A stretch of 64,000 bases of DNA from NCBI GenBank assembly GCA_951799405.1, contig OX637362.1, positions 13,068,493-13,132,492 of the forward strand, in the 5' to 3' direction. The notes below the pieces were generated by a model. The model saw only the letters and a program-made list of their open reading frames with translations, ran no database searches and was not told where the DNA came from. The stretch comes from Agapetus fuscipes. Lineage: Eukaryota > Arthropoda > Insecta > Trichoptera > Glossosomatidae. The translations under genes and the position numbers were made by a program. The stretch's first letter is position 1. Every line of letters starts with the position of its first letter. Of this stretch, positions 1-11,200 are shown one piece after another.

Positions 1-52
1 GTGATTTACACAAAAACAGCGCTCACCAAATAAATCAGACTAATATGAGTTA
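1..52 (+). repeat. SINE-B 3' end
   Basis: The first bases match the tail of the SINE-B family (gatttacacaaaaa followed by cgctcaccaaataaat), as also seen at 1413-1460. The head lies outside the window. Confidence 0.6.
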
Positions 53-62
53 TAAACAAGTA

Positions 63-338
63 TATACGAGTCGTATAAATGCAAACGCCGTCAACTCCTA
101 ACGCGATGATTTTGAGAAAAATAAACTAGTAAACTTGTTAAACGACAACACCAGTTGGAGATGACGGCGTTTGCACGAAATCATACTTTTTCATTTAAAA
201 TTACGAAGGATTGAGTGAGGTTTACATTATATCGCACACAGAAAATGATTTGTTACACTGCGCAGAATCAAATTCAATCATTATCTCAAAAATCATACAT
301 TATGGAGATGACTGCGTTTGCAGTTATACGACTCTATA
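63..338. mobile_element. MITE with about 36-bp terminal inverted repeats
   Basis: The left end (tatacgagtcgtataa then atgcaaacgccgtcaactcc) is the inverse of the right end (ggagatgactgcgtttgcag then ttatacgactctata) with a few mismatches. The total is 276 bp with no coding capacity. A further copy of the subterminal motif (ggagatgacggcgtttgc) lies at 155-172. TA dinucleotides flank it, compatible with a Tc1/mariner-type insertion, but the superfamily is not proven. Confidence 0.65.
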
Positions 339-687
339 ATGATAAACACCTTCACTAAAGATTGTTTTAATATTGTCTCAGAATAAAGGTTGCCATGTTA
401 TGTTAGATCTGTGAATAGAGGTGGAATCGGGTGATTGTTGAAGGATAAACAAAAAGTTAATCGTCTTTTTTATGTCGGCCATATTTCAGCTGCGAAAAGA
501 ATATGAAGCGGCATTAAAGACACATGGGAATTATATATGGCCCAGTTATGACCCTAAACAAAAATAAATATTGTGGCATTCTTTGTCTTTCAGGAATTCT
601 TAACGTATCAACATCGAGTAACATTTTTTTTAACTACCTAGATGCTACGAGTATTTGCGAAGAAAGGAATGTTATTCAGCAGTGAAT
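339..687. other. AT-rich stretch, nothing recognised
   Basis: No convincing ORF, repeat or RNA gene was seen here. Confidence 0.5.
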
Positions 688-1180
688 TCCTTGACTTATA
701 GGTTGGTATGAGGCTGACCACCCATACTGTAAAAAATGGTTCACTTTTACAATGTCACCCCTGTGTCAGGGAAGGTCGTCAAAAGTTGTAGGGCTTATGT
801 TCATTTGAGGTTTGGATTTTATTTGAAAGTACACATTCAGCATTTCGCACGTTTAATAATAAAGAGAAATAACTCGAAAATTGGGAAAATCGAGATTTTG
901 TAATAAAACGCAAGAAAAATGCGAGAATAATAGGTAGAATGCGACAGCCGTTCAATTTGGATGAATATGACCGAGATTAAACATCGGCCGCCATTTTCAT
1001 CCCATACAAGTTGTACTGGTTGTCTGAACTTCAAACGTGATTTCCCAACATTCATGTTTCTTGAGTTATTGCTCTTTATTATTAAACGTGCGATTTGTAA
1101 GCAAGAACTACACGTGTTTGTTTGTGGGCATACATTTTGAGTGGGTAACTTAGATTATAGATTATAAATTATAGCACTGC
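688..1180 (+). repeat. LINE-1 3' UTR copy, split by a MITE
   Basis: It begins with ttccttgacttataggttgg and ends with the repeated gattata tail. This is the 3' module also found after the LINE-1 ORFs near 17067 and (inverted) 45400. The 247-bp MITE at 846-1092 interrupts it; reading resumes at 1097. Confidence 0.75.
846..1092 (+). mobile_element. 247-bp MITE, cgcacg family, copy 1
   Basis: Terminal inverted repeats begin cgcacgtttaataataaag and end with the exact inverse. A 4-bp target duplication (attt, 842-845 and 1093-1096) restores the interrupted LINE-1 module when one copy is removed. Other copies of the same length are at 27803 and 53805, plus one split by the BEL element at 17320. 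Confidence 0.85.
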
Positions 1181-1194
1181 GGGTTTCTAACTTC

Positions 1195-1470
1195 TCCATA
1201 GAGCAGTGGTGAGCACCTTAGAATTTTCGTGGGTTCAAATCCCAGCGGAGCACAAAAAACATGTCAGTTACATTTTCAAATACCTATGCTCTTCACTGTG
1301 TTGCAAAATTAATGTTCTTTTACAAAAGATCCATTCAGTCTTACAGCAACTGGGTTTTGCTTGATAATTGGCGCTTTCTATAGCAACGACCAAACTTGAA
1401 GAGGGCTCTTGAGGTGTGTTATTTACACAAAAAAAACTGCTCACCAAATAAATCATTCAAATATACATAA
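1195..1470 (+). repeat. SINE-B copy
   Basis: It has a tRNA-like head with a B-box-like gtgggttcaaatcccagcgg. The SINE-B body follows: gagcacaaaa, ctcttc, the agcaactgggt region, and the gctcaccaaataaatca tail. The A-box region is diverged. Confidence 0.65.
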
Positions 1471-1554
1471 TTATTACGTATGTGATCGGTGGATATTCCT
1501 AGACTTCCTATTCAGAATTTACATAAAAACCTGAAAAGATATGTATTAGATTTT

Positions 1555-1690
1555 TTAGGGCGTGTGTATTCACACAGTGAAAATTAATTTTAATTTAAAA
1601 TACTCTTGTGACTCTTGATAATGACCTGAATGTTTAAGGTCGAAAGTGCTTGAGGTAGATAAAATTATTGTGAAAATAAAACTACGTTTT
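1555..1690 (+). repeat. Remnant of the ctga..gaaa motif repeat
   Basis: It contains cacacagtgaaaatt and then acctgaatgtttaaggtcga with aagtgcttgag. These align loosely with the terminal repeats at 51085 and 61670. A related piece is at 48655-48850. Confidence 0.4.
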
Positions 1691-2084
1691 GAAAAAAAAA
1701 ATCTTTTTAAAAAAAGATATTATGTATTGTAAAATTTTAAAAACTCTTGCAGTTTTTGTTACTGTTTTCTTCAAACAGTAATGGAGTGAGAAAAGTAAGA
1801 CAATTTTTCCGTAATATTAAAAACTCAAAAAATTAAACGAAACCAAATTTTTCAAACATCGTAACAGAAGAATTCATTGTTAAAAATTACCGAAACAAAT
1901 TAACATTGTCTATTCGTGCAAATATTAACTGAACGATTCGCAACAATCACAAATACCAACTGTAGGCGTAGGTATACAATTGGGAACCAATGTGCCATCA
2001 GGCGAAACAAGGTGTCTGCGTTGATTATTGATTTGTAATTAATTTTTCGATCCGGCCCATTGGCCCGCAAGGTTCACACAGCTC
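1691..2084. other. AT-rich stretch, nothing recognised
   Basis: Low-complexity A/T runs without a feature I can support. Confidence 0.5.
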
Positions 2085-2226
2085 CAATTGGTTTCACGAC
2101 AAATAAGTCACAGATAACCCGTCCACAGAGAGTCCAACCATGGGCAAACCAGTCACACGACAATTTGTCCACACGACTTTTCGGTCAACCACATTTCAGT
2201 CACAATCAACTCGGTTACAGATAATA

Positions 2227-2530
2227 ATAATATTAGGATGATTTATTTGGTGAGCGCTGTTTTTTGTGTAAATCACACCTCAAGAGCCCTCTGCGAGCTT
2301 GGTCGTCTCTGTAGAAAGCGCCAATTCTCAAGCAAGACCCAGTTGTTGTAAGGTTGGATGGACCTTTCAGTAACCGGTCTTTGGTAAAGGTTTATGAATT
2401 TTTCAACTCAGCGAAGAGCACATTCGAAATATAAATGGTATATTTTTTGTGCTCCACCGGGATCCGAATCCACAACCTTCTATTTACGAGTCCGAAGTGT
2501 TGCCACTACGGACTACGGACCGGTCCAAGA
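2227..2530 (-). repeat. SINE-B copy
   Basis: Read on the minus strand it has a tRNA-like head (ggttgtggattcggatcccg), the gctgagttgaaaaattcataa body and the tail gcgctcaccaaataaatcat. It directly abuts the 5S rRNA fragment, which lies upstream of it in the same orientation. Confidence 0.75.
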
Positions 2531-2531
2531 T

Positions 2532-2635
2532 GCCAACGACACGCGGTGTACCTGAGCGGTCACCCATCCAAGTACTGTCCGCGCCCAATGTTGCTTAACT
2601 TCGGTGATCTATGGGAATCGGTGCTTTCAACATGG
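2532..2635 (-). pseudogene. 5S rRNA fragment, 5'-truncated
   Basis: On the minus strand the sequence runs from atgttgaaagcaccg through gatcaccgaagttaagcaac, attgggcgcgg, agtacttggatgggtgaccg and caccgcgtgtcgttggc. This is the 5S rRNA from about nucleotide 16 to the 3' end, and it keeps the A-box-like and C-box internal promoter regions. The first 15 or so bases are replaced by unrelated sequence, so it is a pseudogene or a 5S-derived SINE head rather than a working gene. Its 3' end runs straight into a SINE-B head. Confidence 0.85.
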
Positions 2636-2745
2636 CTAGTCCATACACATATCGGTCACAGAAAAATTGCTCTACTACAGACACATTGGTCACGGACATA
2701 TCAGTCACAGGACAGTTCATCTACACGATTATTTAATAAACGACA

Positions 2746-3240
2746 TACCGTTTACATAAAATATATCGACGGTTAAAAGGCAGTAGAGCAAAAGCGACAT
2801 TTTGGTCAAAAATAAGTTATGAATGCTATCCTACTTGAAATTTTCCGTTCTTTCTAATGCGCTAACTTTCATAGCTCTACAATGATTTTTGTGTTGTTTA
2901 TGCTCAAGAAAACAATTGCGTTTTCGAAGTATACTTTTGCTGTAACCGACAAGATTTTGGCTTTTTTTGTTCTAAAGGCGCTTCGTAAAATCGTAAGACA
3001 TCATGAAACCACATTAATAGGAATGCCAATATTTTTTTTTTTTTTTAATTTTAGAGCTGTTTTGATTTTAACGATATGATGAAAATTTAAAAAGTTATGC
3101 TATTTTTTTGCAATCTCAAACTTAAAACTGCTCTCTTGAACAATTTAGTTTATGTCGCTCATGCTTTACTGCCTTAGAACCGTCTATAATTCTTTATGGT
3201 CCATAGACAGTTACATCACAAATAACTTATAACAACAACA
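2746..3240. other. AT-rich stretch, nothing recognised
   Basis: Only short chance ORFs and a poly-T run near 3030 were seen. Confidence 0.5.
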
Positions 3241-3477
3241 GTAATTATAAAGGTTTTTGGAGAGCAAGTTTTCTGTGATGGACCTGTCTGTGGACAAGTC
3301 ATGTGGAAAAACTGTCGTGTGACGGGATTGTCTGTGACCTATGTGTCTATGCATGATTTATATAAAGCCGAGTTGTCTGTGATCGAAATACGGATGAAAA
3401 GTCGTGAGGATAAACTGTCGTGTGGCCGATATGTCTATAATAATACTTGGTTAGCGCTTTGTTTTGGTAAGATCTGT

Positions 3478-3716
3478 GTGTCACACCTCAAGAGCCCTGT
3501 GCCAGTTTAGTCGTCGCTCTAGCAAGCGCCAATTCTCTAGCAGGTTAGATGGACCTTCGGTGACCGGTATTTGGTAAAGGTTTATGAATTTTTCACCCAG
3601 CGAACGGCATATTTGAAAATATACATGTTATTTTTTTTGTGCTCCGCCGGGATTTGAACCCACACACTTTCCATTTACGAGTCGGAAGTGTAAACCAATA
3701 GACTGTGGACCGGTCG
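3478..3716 (-). repeat. SINE-B copy
   Basis: The inverted SINE-B landmarks are present: tcacacctcaagagccct, gcgccaattct, gaccggtatttggtaaagg and tgctccgccgggatttgaac. The last is the tRNA-like B-box region on the minus strand. Confidence 0.75.
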
Positions 3717-3865
3717 CACGTTAGACTTGTATACTATGACCAAGTTGTCTAAGCCCGAATTGTCATCGACCAAAAATCGTGTAGACAAATTGTCGTGTGT
3801 CCCATTGGTTCATGGATATGCTTTCTTTGGACGAGTTATCTTTGGCCAATTTGTTGTGACACGGC

Positions 3866-4319
3866 TCCAATCAAGGGATGTGACGTCACCCAGAGAGACA
3901 GGGCTGGCGGTGGGAGCGAAGGAATGAAGCGGTTAGCTAAATGCTCAGACCGTTTCACCTTTGCTCTACTAATTAACCGGCTTAGGGCTAAATTCGGGGT
4001 TTCCTTGCCAAAGTCAAAGTGTCGTTAGGTGTTAAGTCAATCAATTTTGATTTTGTTTTTCGTACCAAATACCAAACCAAACGCGGGCTGATAAAAAAAG
4101 TTACAAGTAAACTATAATCTTACTTGAAAGCACACAAAAACAATTGAATCATTATTGGTCATTAACATAAACATTAAACGTTCATCCTGAATCGTTGTGC
4201 AGAAAGGTTGCCTCCTGCACCTGTTGGCTACGTCACCAGTGAAACGTCGAGAGTAATGCAAGTTCACTCATCACGATTCAATAGTTCTTTGTAGAAATAA
4301 ATTAGAATATTAGCTAATA
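3866..4319. other. Unassigned sequence
   Basis: No gene was seen. The block 3885-3955 (tgacgtcaccc then gcggttag) loosely resembles 4745-4860 (tgacgtcacgg then aaaccgctta), so a repeat pair is possible. Confidence 0.35.
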
Positions 4320-4560
4320 GTACAGACTATAGAGGTTAATACTCCGTACTTGAAATCAGAAAGTCGTGAGTTCCATTCCTGGCGTAGCATATAAATAATA
4401 TAATATTTAATTTTCAAAAAATCTCTTCCCTTCGTTAAAAAAATCATCCTCCTTTACCGAAGACCGGCCACCTAAAGTGTATTCAGTTTTACAGAAACTT
4501 GGTCGTACTTTCTAATCGAGATTTCTATAGCAATAACACTGAAAGAATAAATGATTTTGA
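4320..4560 (+). repeat. Diverged SINE-B copy
   Basis: It has a tRNA-like head with gtgagttccattcctggcgt, then the ctcctttaccgaagaccgg and ttacagaaacttggtcg landmarks of SINE-B. It is strongly mutated. Confidence 0.5.
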
Positions 4561-5004
4561 TATTTTATCTATCGGTGTATTGTTCAAAAAAAAAATGTTA
4601 ATATTTGAGTATCCAAAAAAAAGAATCAAGAATAAAAACAAAATAATCTTCTGAAGTAAATAAATTCAATTTAACACAAAAAAACCTTTCTCCTCACATT
4701 CAGTTTCTCACAGATTTTCACGGTGTTTTTTTTATCATAAAGCCATATGACAGCGCTGACGTCACGGGGAGACTGGCAGGGTTGCCACGAGGAGTGATTT
4801 AATACGAGGAGTGAAACCGCTTAATGCAAATAAGGCGAAGCGGGGGAGAGATGGTGGGGAGGCCCTGCTGCGAACATAAGCTGCGTGTCGACGACAGGGC
4901 TACCAAGAAAACTTGAACTCAGTTATTTTTATAAAAATGTATCTCTAATTATATTTTTCATAATATCAAGAGTTTCATTAAAGGAATACTTTCAATTCCC
5001 CTTT
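4561..5004. other. Unassigned sequence
   Basis: AT-rich at first, then a GC-richer block (4745-4880) with cgtcacggggagactggcag. No coding signal was recognised. Confidence 0.4.
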
Positions 5005-5290
5005 GGGGCCGTCCATAAATTACGTCATCGATTTTGGCCGATTTTCGACCCCCCCCCCTTACAATCATCCGATAGTCATTATCTAATGACCCCCCCTCCT
5101 CTTGCTGTAATAATGGATGAGCTTAATAATTAATAATGTTATATTACTTACATAATATTTTGTTTACTTTATAGAAATTGGTATTTACAAGAACGACGTC
5201 ACTTTTGGTAATCGTACATCATTTGCCAGCATCCGCAGACCTGACTCCGCCCCCCTCTTAATGCGAATGACGTAATATATGGACAGCCCC
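5005..5290. mobile_element. MITE with 23-bp terminal inverted repeats
   Basis: The left end ggggccgtccataaattacg (then tca) is the inverse of the right end (tgacgtaatatatggacagc then ccc) with two mismatches. Runs of C and of G or C mark the subterminal parts. Both sides are flanked by ttt, a possible 3-bp target duplication. There is no coding capacity in its 286 bp. Confidence 0.7.
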
Positions 5291-5295
5291 TTTGT

Positions 5296-5400
5296 CTAAT
5301 CTAATCTAATCTAATCTAAGGTGCAAAATATATGTAACATTAGACATTCCCATTATATGCATTTTCACAAACACGTATAAGTTCGCGCTTAAACGTTAAT
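5296..5400 (-). repeat. LINE-1 3' end fragment
   Basis: The repeated tctaa tail (inverse of gatta) is followed by the inverted LINE-1 terminal module as far as aagttcgcgctta. Confidence 0.65.
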
Positions 5401-5514
5401 TTCGGTTTTTATGAGAATTATCATTTTGTGAGCGTGCTAAAAACACGATAGAATGTTAAGATTAACAGATTAAGATATTATGTTTGTGCCAGTGCTTGCT
5501 TGTCTTATTTACCA

Positions 5515-5745
5515 TTTGATTCAAAGATGACCACCCATACTCTAGAAAATGGTTCACTTTGCAAATGTCACCCCTGTGTCAGGGAAGGTCGGCAAAAGTT
5601 GTAGGGCTTATGTTCATTTCAGATTTGGATTTTATTTGTAAGTACACATTCAGCATTTGGAAGCGCGAACTACACGTGTTTGTTTGTGGGCATGCGTTTG
5701 AGAGCCTTAAATGTTAATATATCTCTGCAACTTAGATTATAGAGT
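5515..5745 (+). repeat. LINE-1 3' UTR copy
   Basis: It contains gaccacccatact, ggttcactttgcaaatgtca, ggcaaaagttgtagggc, gcgcgaactacacgtgt and ends in acttagattatag. Confidence 0.75.
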
Positions 5746-5869
5746 GATGACCTTTGAATGTAATTGTCTTAAGAAACACATTCTACACAATTTGATCTAA
5801 GCCTTGTGCCAAACTAACTCTTTCCGGCTAAAACCTCCCATTCTTTATTTTGTGCTGCATGAATACACA

Positions 5870-6012
5870 AAGAATAAAACAAACCTCACATGAACACACA
5901 CTTTCCAACTCCTGCCGCCTTTCCCTGAAACCGGGATGGCATTGGCAAAAGTGAACCATTTTTTAAAGCATGGAGCGTCACCCTCATACCAACTTATTAG
6001 TCAAGGAACCAA
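5870..6012 (-). repeat. LINE-1 3' UTR fragment
   Basis: The inverted landmarks cctttccctgaaaccggg, gtgaaccattttttaaagca and cttattagtcaaggaac are present. Confidence 0.65.
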
Positions 6013-6063
6013 ATCTTACATCCGAAAAGTTAATTGTTATTTATAATCAATGGTTATTAATGG

Positions 6064-6190
6064 CTTTTATTTGTAAGTACACATTCAGCATTTGTAAGCG
6101 CGAACTACACTTGTTGGTTTGTGGGCATACATCTGAGAGCTTTAAATGAATATATCCTTGCAACTTAGATTATAGATTATAGATTATAGT
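6064..6190 (+). repeat. LINE-1 3' end, 5'-truncated
   Basis: It runs from tttatttgtaagtacacatt to the tail of three gattata units. A LINE-2 piece follows directly. Confidence 0.7.
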
Positions 6191-6194
6191 TAGA

Positions 6195-6375
6195 TCAAAT
6201 AGGTGAGATTGCGAAAGAATGGAATCTGCAGAGTGAGAATAAGAGAAGAGTATGTATGAAAAAGGTGATGAATATTGAGGAAATGAAAGTGGTTTGTAAG
6301 AACGGAAAAAAGTGGAGGCGCATCTGCGGAGGTACCGGCCACCCCTAGTGAAACGGCGGCAGGATACAGTACAGT
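6195..6375 (+). pseudogene. LINE-2 ORF 3' end
   Basis: The sequence corresponds to the C-terminal RT tail (reading roughly EIAKEWNLQSENKRRVCMKK), then ggtaccggccacccctagtg and the repeated acagt tail typical of LINE-2. It is a short 5'-truncated copy. Confidence 0.6.
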
Positions 6376-6454
6376 ACAATGGTAATAAGTAATATGGTCA
6401 AATCGTGGATCTCATCTTAAAAATCTACAACTCATGTTCCGTATTGTCGGTGTT

Positions 6455-6700
6455 ATGATCAAGGGGGCCAAGTGGGCCGATCTTTCTAGCGTGCTTGGAA
6501 TGGAATAACATTGGTTCGATCCCCGCTTGGGTCATTTGACCATAACTTTGACCCTGGTTCAACCGATGTTATTGGGTAATTATTAATTGATTATGCATTA
6601 AAATAAACAATAATGAATTATTACTTGATGATATTAATACTTGTTTCTGGCCAGGCAGAATAGGTTGGTGAATTGCATTCCTCTTCACAAATCTATTTTC
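6455..6700 (+). repeat. SINE-C copy
   Basis: It has a tRNA-like head with ggttcgatcccc, then gaccataactttgaccctgg and the tail ggccaggcagaataggttgg. The same order occurs at 52758-53168. Confidence 0.55.
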
Positions 6701-6784
6701 TTTTTAATATTGATCATTGGTAATTTGGGCTTACTTAAAAAAAAAAACGTTTACCCACAATTTGGTAATCTTACGAGTAGGTAC

Positions 6785-7700
6785 TTTGGAGGTTGAGTGT
6801 GTGGTGTGAATAAAAGCCCGTTTTTGAAAGTGTATATTTTTAATGCAGTCAGTACTGTTCAATCAAAGGTAATTCAAAATGTTGTCTTGGTTGCAATCTT
6901 CCGGTCTTCAAGCTGCGTCCAGGCGGAAGTCCTCCTTAATCCGCCTTGCTTGTGAGGCGAGCAGGATGCTTGATGCTTGAAGTGGGGGAAGGAAAGGAAA
7001 TATGGAAAGTGGCAATTAGGACGAAACCATGTAAACTTTTGAGGAAGTTCGGATTGGCCCTAACAAGGACCTTTTGTTGTGAGCAGGAGAAAAAACTGTA
7101 AACTTTTGAGGAAAATTAAAAGTGGCCCTAAGAAGGACCTTTTGTGTTGTGATGTGAGCAGTGTGCTGTAGGAGACGGTTGCCTCAAGTCTGTTCCTGGC
7201 GAGGTCTTGAGAATCTTCTAGGTAAAGATGTGGCGAAGCTGGAGATGTCCAGGTGAAGGTATGATGAAGCTGGAGATGTCCAGGCGAAGGCGCGAGGTAA
7301 GATGTCGTCTCTGCTTGGAAATTGGCGGGAATGCGAGAGATGTCTTGAGATTTTGGCGGGAGATGTAGATGTCCGCTCGGTGGTCTCGAAGTTTCTCTGG
7401 TGATGATGTAGTGAACTGCGGAGACGTCCAGGCGACGGTGCAAAGTTGTTTTGCGTCTCTGCTTGGAAATCGGCGGGAACGCGAGACGGCTTGCAATTTT
7501 GGCGGGAGCGCGGTGAGATGTTGCTCGTTCCGTGGTCTCAGTGTGTCTGGCTGTTTGGAGCGCGGCGTACGCGTTTTATACTCCCGCTCGTTCTCGCGGG
7601 CCCACTACTAGGGGTGGGCACGCACAATTTTCGGATTATCTTCTTTTTATCTGATTTCAGATATCTGGTTTTCTTTCATCTTCTGTACTGATGCACCACA
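6785..7700 (-). repeat. Ty3 3' LTR
   Basis: It looks identical to 12243-13158 at an offset of 5458. It contains a diverged internal duplication of about 148 bp (the motif gtctctgcttggaaat at 7307 and 7455) and four ggcggga boxes. It lies downstream of pol because the element reads leftward. Confidence 0.92.
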
Positions 7701-7714
7701 GAGGCCCCCTCCAG
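7701..7714 (-). other. Polypurine tract of the Ty3 element
   Basis: On the minus strand the bases ctggagggggcctc directly precede the 3' LTR start (tgtggtgc), the expected place for plus-strand priming. Confidence 0.6.
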
Positions 7715-8208
7715 TGTCAATGACGTCTTGAAGTGAGCGTTATTGATGCGATGTTTTTGTGCAGAAGATGAAGGTACTACTCGTCGTAGCAGGATAAGAG
7801 ATTCTACGTTGTATCTGGTGTGTTCGCTGTTAGCTGTGTGTGCTTACGATCCTCCTAGGCGGATGCGGAGGCAGGATTGTGAAGTCAGCTGCAGCGGTCC
7901 TGATGAGGATCTTGAGGCGTCGTCAGGTTGTCTCCAGATTTATGGAGTTCCTCTGGTTTTTCCAGGCTGTTGTCCTGTGGTGAGGAATTGTACTACTTGT
8001 TGTAGCGGGGTTGGTTGTTTGTTGCTCAGCGGTTGCTGTTTGTTGTAGCAAGTATTGCTGTGCCGTAGTTCGGCGTTTGCTGCTTGGGCAGCGGGATTGT
8101 TGTTTGTTGCTACGCTGTGCAGCTATGGTGAGCGACGTCCAATTCTCCAGTGCCTCGTTGCGCTGGGTGAAATTGGGGAGTCGGCTGCAGCGGGGTGAGG
8201 AAATACTT

Positions 8209-11200
8209 TTACAAGTATCTTTTGGGGATGGTCACTCGTCTTCCTGACCTTGTTTTGGTGTTTTCTGCTTCGGGTTGATTTGAAGGTCCTGGGCTGAGTG
8301 GCCTTGGTGTTGCTGTGTTTGGTACATCTGCTTCGGGCCGTTGTGAATGTTCTGGTCCGTGTGATGTGTATGTTTCATCTGGCATGTATGCTGGCTTCAG
8401 ACGATCTATTGAGATTGTTTTGGTTTTCCCACTGAAGTCAACCAAGAAGTGTTTATCGTTTTTCTGAACGATTTTGAAAGGTCCTTCATATGGCGCTTGT
8501 AGAGGTGTCTTGTGTGAGTCAACACGCACAAATACATGTGTGCACTCTTGTAGGTGTTTGTGCACGAATGGTCGCTCCTTCTTGTGGTTTGAGGTGGGTA
8601 CCGGTCTGATATTTTGTAGGGTTAGCTGTAGTTTATTTGCAAAGGTATCAGGTTCTGTTGGTGTGGAGTTCTCAAAGAAGTCACCTGGCATGCGTAGTGT
8701 TGTGCCGTAGGTGAGTTGAGCTGGTGAGTACGCAATGTCTTCCCGGATTGCATTCCGCAGTCCTAAGAGGATCATTGGCAGGACTTCAGTCCATCTTGAC
8801 GTTGTTTGGGAGCGTATGGCGGCTTTTAAGGTGCGGTGCCATCTCTCGATCAATCCATTTGACTGCGGATGATATGCGGTGGTGTGTATATGTTTGGCTC
8901 CAATGAGGCGTGTGACGTCTCTGAAAAGCTGCGACTCGAATTGGCGTCCTTGGTCAGTTACAATGTGGGACGGTACGCCAAATCTGGCGATCCAATTTGT
9001 CAACAATGCTTTTGCGACTGTCTCAGCGGTAATGTCCTTCAGTGGGACCGCTTCAGGCCATCTGGTGAATCTGTCAATCATTGTTAGGATGTATGTGTGT
9101 TCCTGTGATGACGGCAGTGGTCCTACAAGGTCTATGTGGATATAGCTGAACCTTGAGTCCGGTGTGGGGAGACTTTGTATCGGGCTTGTTGTGTGCCGTG
9201 TGATCTTGGTTTTCTGGCACGTGATGCACGTGCGTACGTATTGTGTGACATCACGTTGTAGTCCAGGCCATACAAATCTCGTTTTCAGAGTCCTGTACGT
9301 TGCTTTTGTACCGGTGTGTGCATTTTCATGGTACATCCTGATTATCTCGTGTCTCATGTCCTTGGGTATAAAAGGTCTCGACGTTCCCGTTGAGGTGTCT
9401 GTCCAGAGAGCAAGGGCTGTACCAGGTATTTCTTGGAGTTGCAATTTCAGAGATGATTCCTTCTTGAGTTTTTCTAGCTCTTGGTCGGTTGATTGCGCTT
9501 TAGCGATGTCTCCATAGTTGATTGTTGAAGGTATTGTTATGGCCTCTACTCTTGACAAGGCGTCTGCTACTACATTGTCCGGTCCAGGTATATACCTCAC
9601 ATCTGTCGTGAACTGTGAGATGTAGTCCAGTTGCCGTTCTTGTCTCGGTGTAGAGCAGTTCTTCTTGTTTCTGAACGCAAATGTCAATGGTTTATGATCG
9701 GTGAGGATGTGAAAAATGCGTCCTTCTATTAACTGCCGAAAATACTTGGTGGCTTCGTATATAGCTGACAGTTCTCGGTCGTACGTGCTGTATCTTCTCT
9801 GTGCGTCGCTGAATTTTCTTGAAAAAAATGCAAGTGGCTGCCATGATCCTTCTTGAAGTTGCTGCAGGGCTGCCCCCATGGCGAACTCTGATGCGTCTAC
9901 CACAAGTGATAGCTCCGCGTCAGGTTTGGGGTGTGCTAGCATAGTGGCTTGGGCCAAGTCGGCCTTGCACTTTTCAAAGGAGTTTTCCAACTCGCTCGTC
10001 CATGTGATGGGTCTCTTGTCATTTTTCTTGTAGTTTGATGTAGCTTCAAATAGAACACGTTGCGCATTAATTGCGTGTGGTAAAAATCTTCGATAGAAAT
10101 TGACCATGCCAAGGAATCTTCGGAGTGCTCTCACTTCTTGTGGTATGGGGAACTCGAGGATCTGCTGCACCTTTTCAGGCAGTGGCGAAGTTCCAGCTGC
10201 GGTAACCTTGTATCCCAGAAAGCTAACTTCTCGTTTTCCGAAGTTGCACTTTTCGGGGTTGATAACCAGTCCATACTCGCACAGCCTTTTGAAAATTGTC
10301 TTCAAATGTTCGGTGTGTTGTTCTTCGTTCTTGGACGCAATCAAAATGTCATCCAGATAGGTGAAACAGAATCCCAGGTCTCTGGTAACTTCGTGAATGA
10401 ATCTCTGGAATGTTTGAGCTGCGTTACAGAGACCAAATTGCATGGCTGTAAACTCGAACAATCCGAATGGTGTAATGATGGCAGTTTTGTTCACATCTTC
10501 AGGGTTGACCGGGATTTGATGGTACGCTCGTTCTAGGTCCAATGTACTGAATATCTTCGCATCATGCAGGCGGTGTGCGAAGTCGTGGATGTGCGGTATG
10601 GGATAGCAGTCCGGAGTGGTCTTGGCGTTTAAGGCGCGGTAGTCTCCACATGGTCTCCAACCTCCATTGGGTTTTTTCACCATATGCAGCGGGCTGGACC
10701 AATTGCTTTTGGATGGGCGGCATATCCCTAGTTTCATCATCTTGGCAAATTCTTGTTGGGCGGCTTCCAGATGTCCAGGTGCTAATCTTCGTGCTTTGGC
10801 TGTGACAGGTTGTCCCTTGGTTTCGATGATGTGTGTCACTGTGTGTTTCGTTGCTTGTGGCGCTTCTTTTGCTTGACAGTGAATCAATGTGGGATACATG
10901 GAGATGATCTTGTGGTATGGGTCAAGATTGTTTATCATCGATAGCTTGGCCGATGGTCCTGGTGCTCTGTGTCCTCTTGAGATTAGCTGAGTTGTGCCAT
11001 CGATAAGACATTGTCTACGTAGGTCCACTAATATGTTGTGCTGGTGGAGAAGATCAGCTCCAATAATGGGTTGTCCGACATCCGCGATGATAAAAGTCCA
11101 CTCAAACTCACGGCGAAGTCCGAGACTGATCTTGATGTCTTGTGTACCATAAGTACGAATCCTGGTGCCATTTGCTGCGTAGATTTCCGGAAATGCTGTC

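Larger units (their letters stand above)
2085..3865. repeat. Degenerate inverted-repeat block of gtcaca/cacgac motifs
   Basis: The left arm at 2085-2226 (cgacaaat, gtcacagataacccgtcca, cacgacaatttgtccacacg) reappears inverted at 3725-3865 (cgtgtagacaaattgtcgtg, gacgagttatctttggcc). Related pieces lie at 2640-2740 and, inverted, at 3255-3450. SINE-B copies and a 5S fragment interrupt it. It may be an old foldback element of about 1.8 kb. Confidence 0.5.

Noticed and set aside
2435..2776. 113-aa plus-strand ORF
   Set aside because: It reads through an antisense SINE-B head and an antisense 5S rRNA fragment, so it is a chance frame.
7369..7691. 80- and 81-aa plus-strand ORFs, repeated near 12827-13149
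   Set aside because: They lie inside the Ty3 LTRs, antisense to the element, and the second pair is only the other LTR.
9164..9517. 117-aa plus-strand ORF, with many others across 8470-11990
   Set aside because: These are antisense shadows of the Ty3 gag and pol frames.
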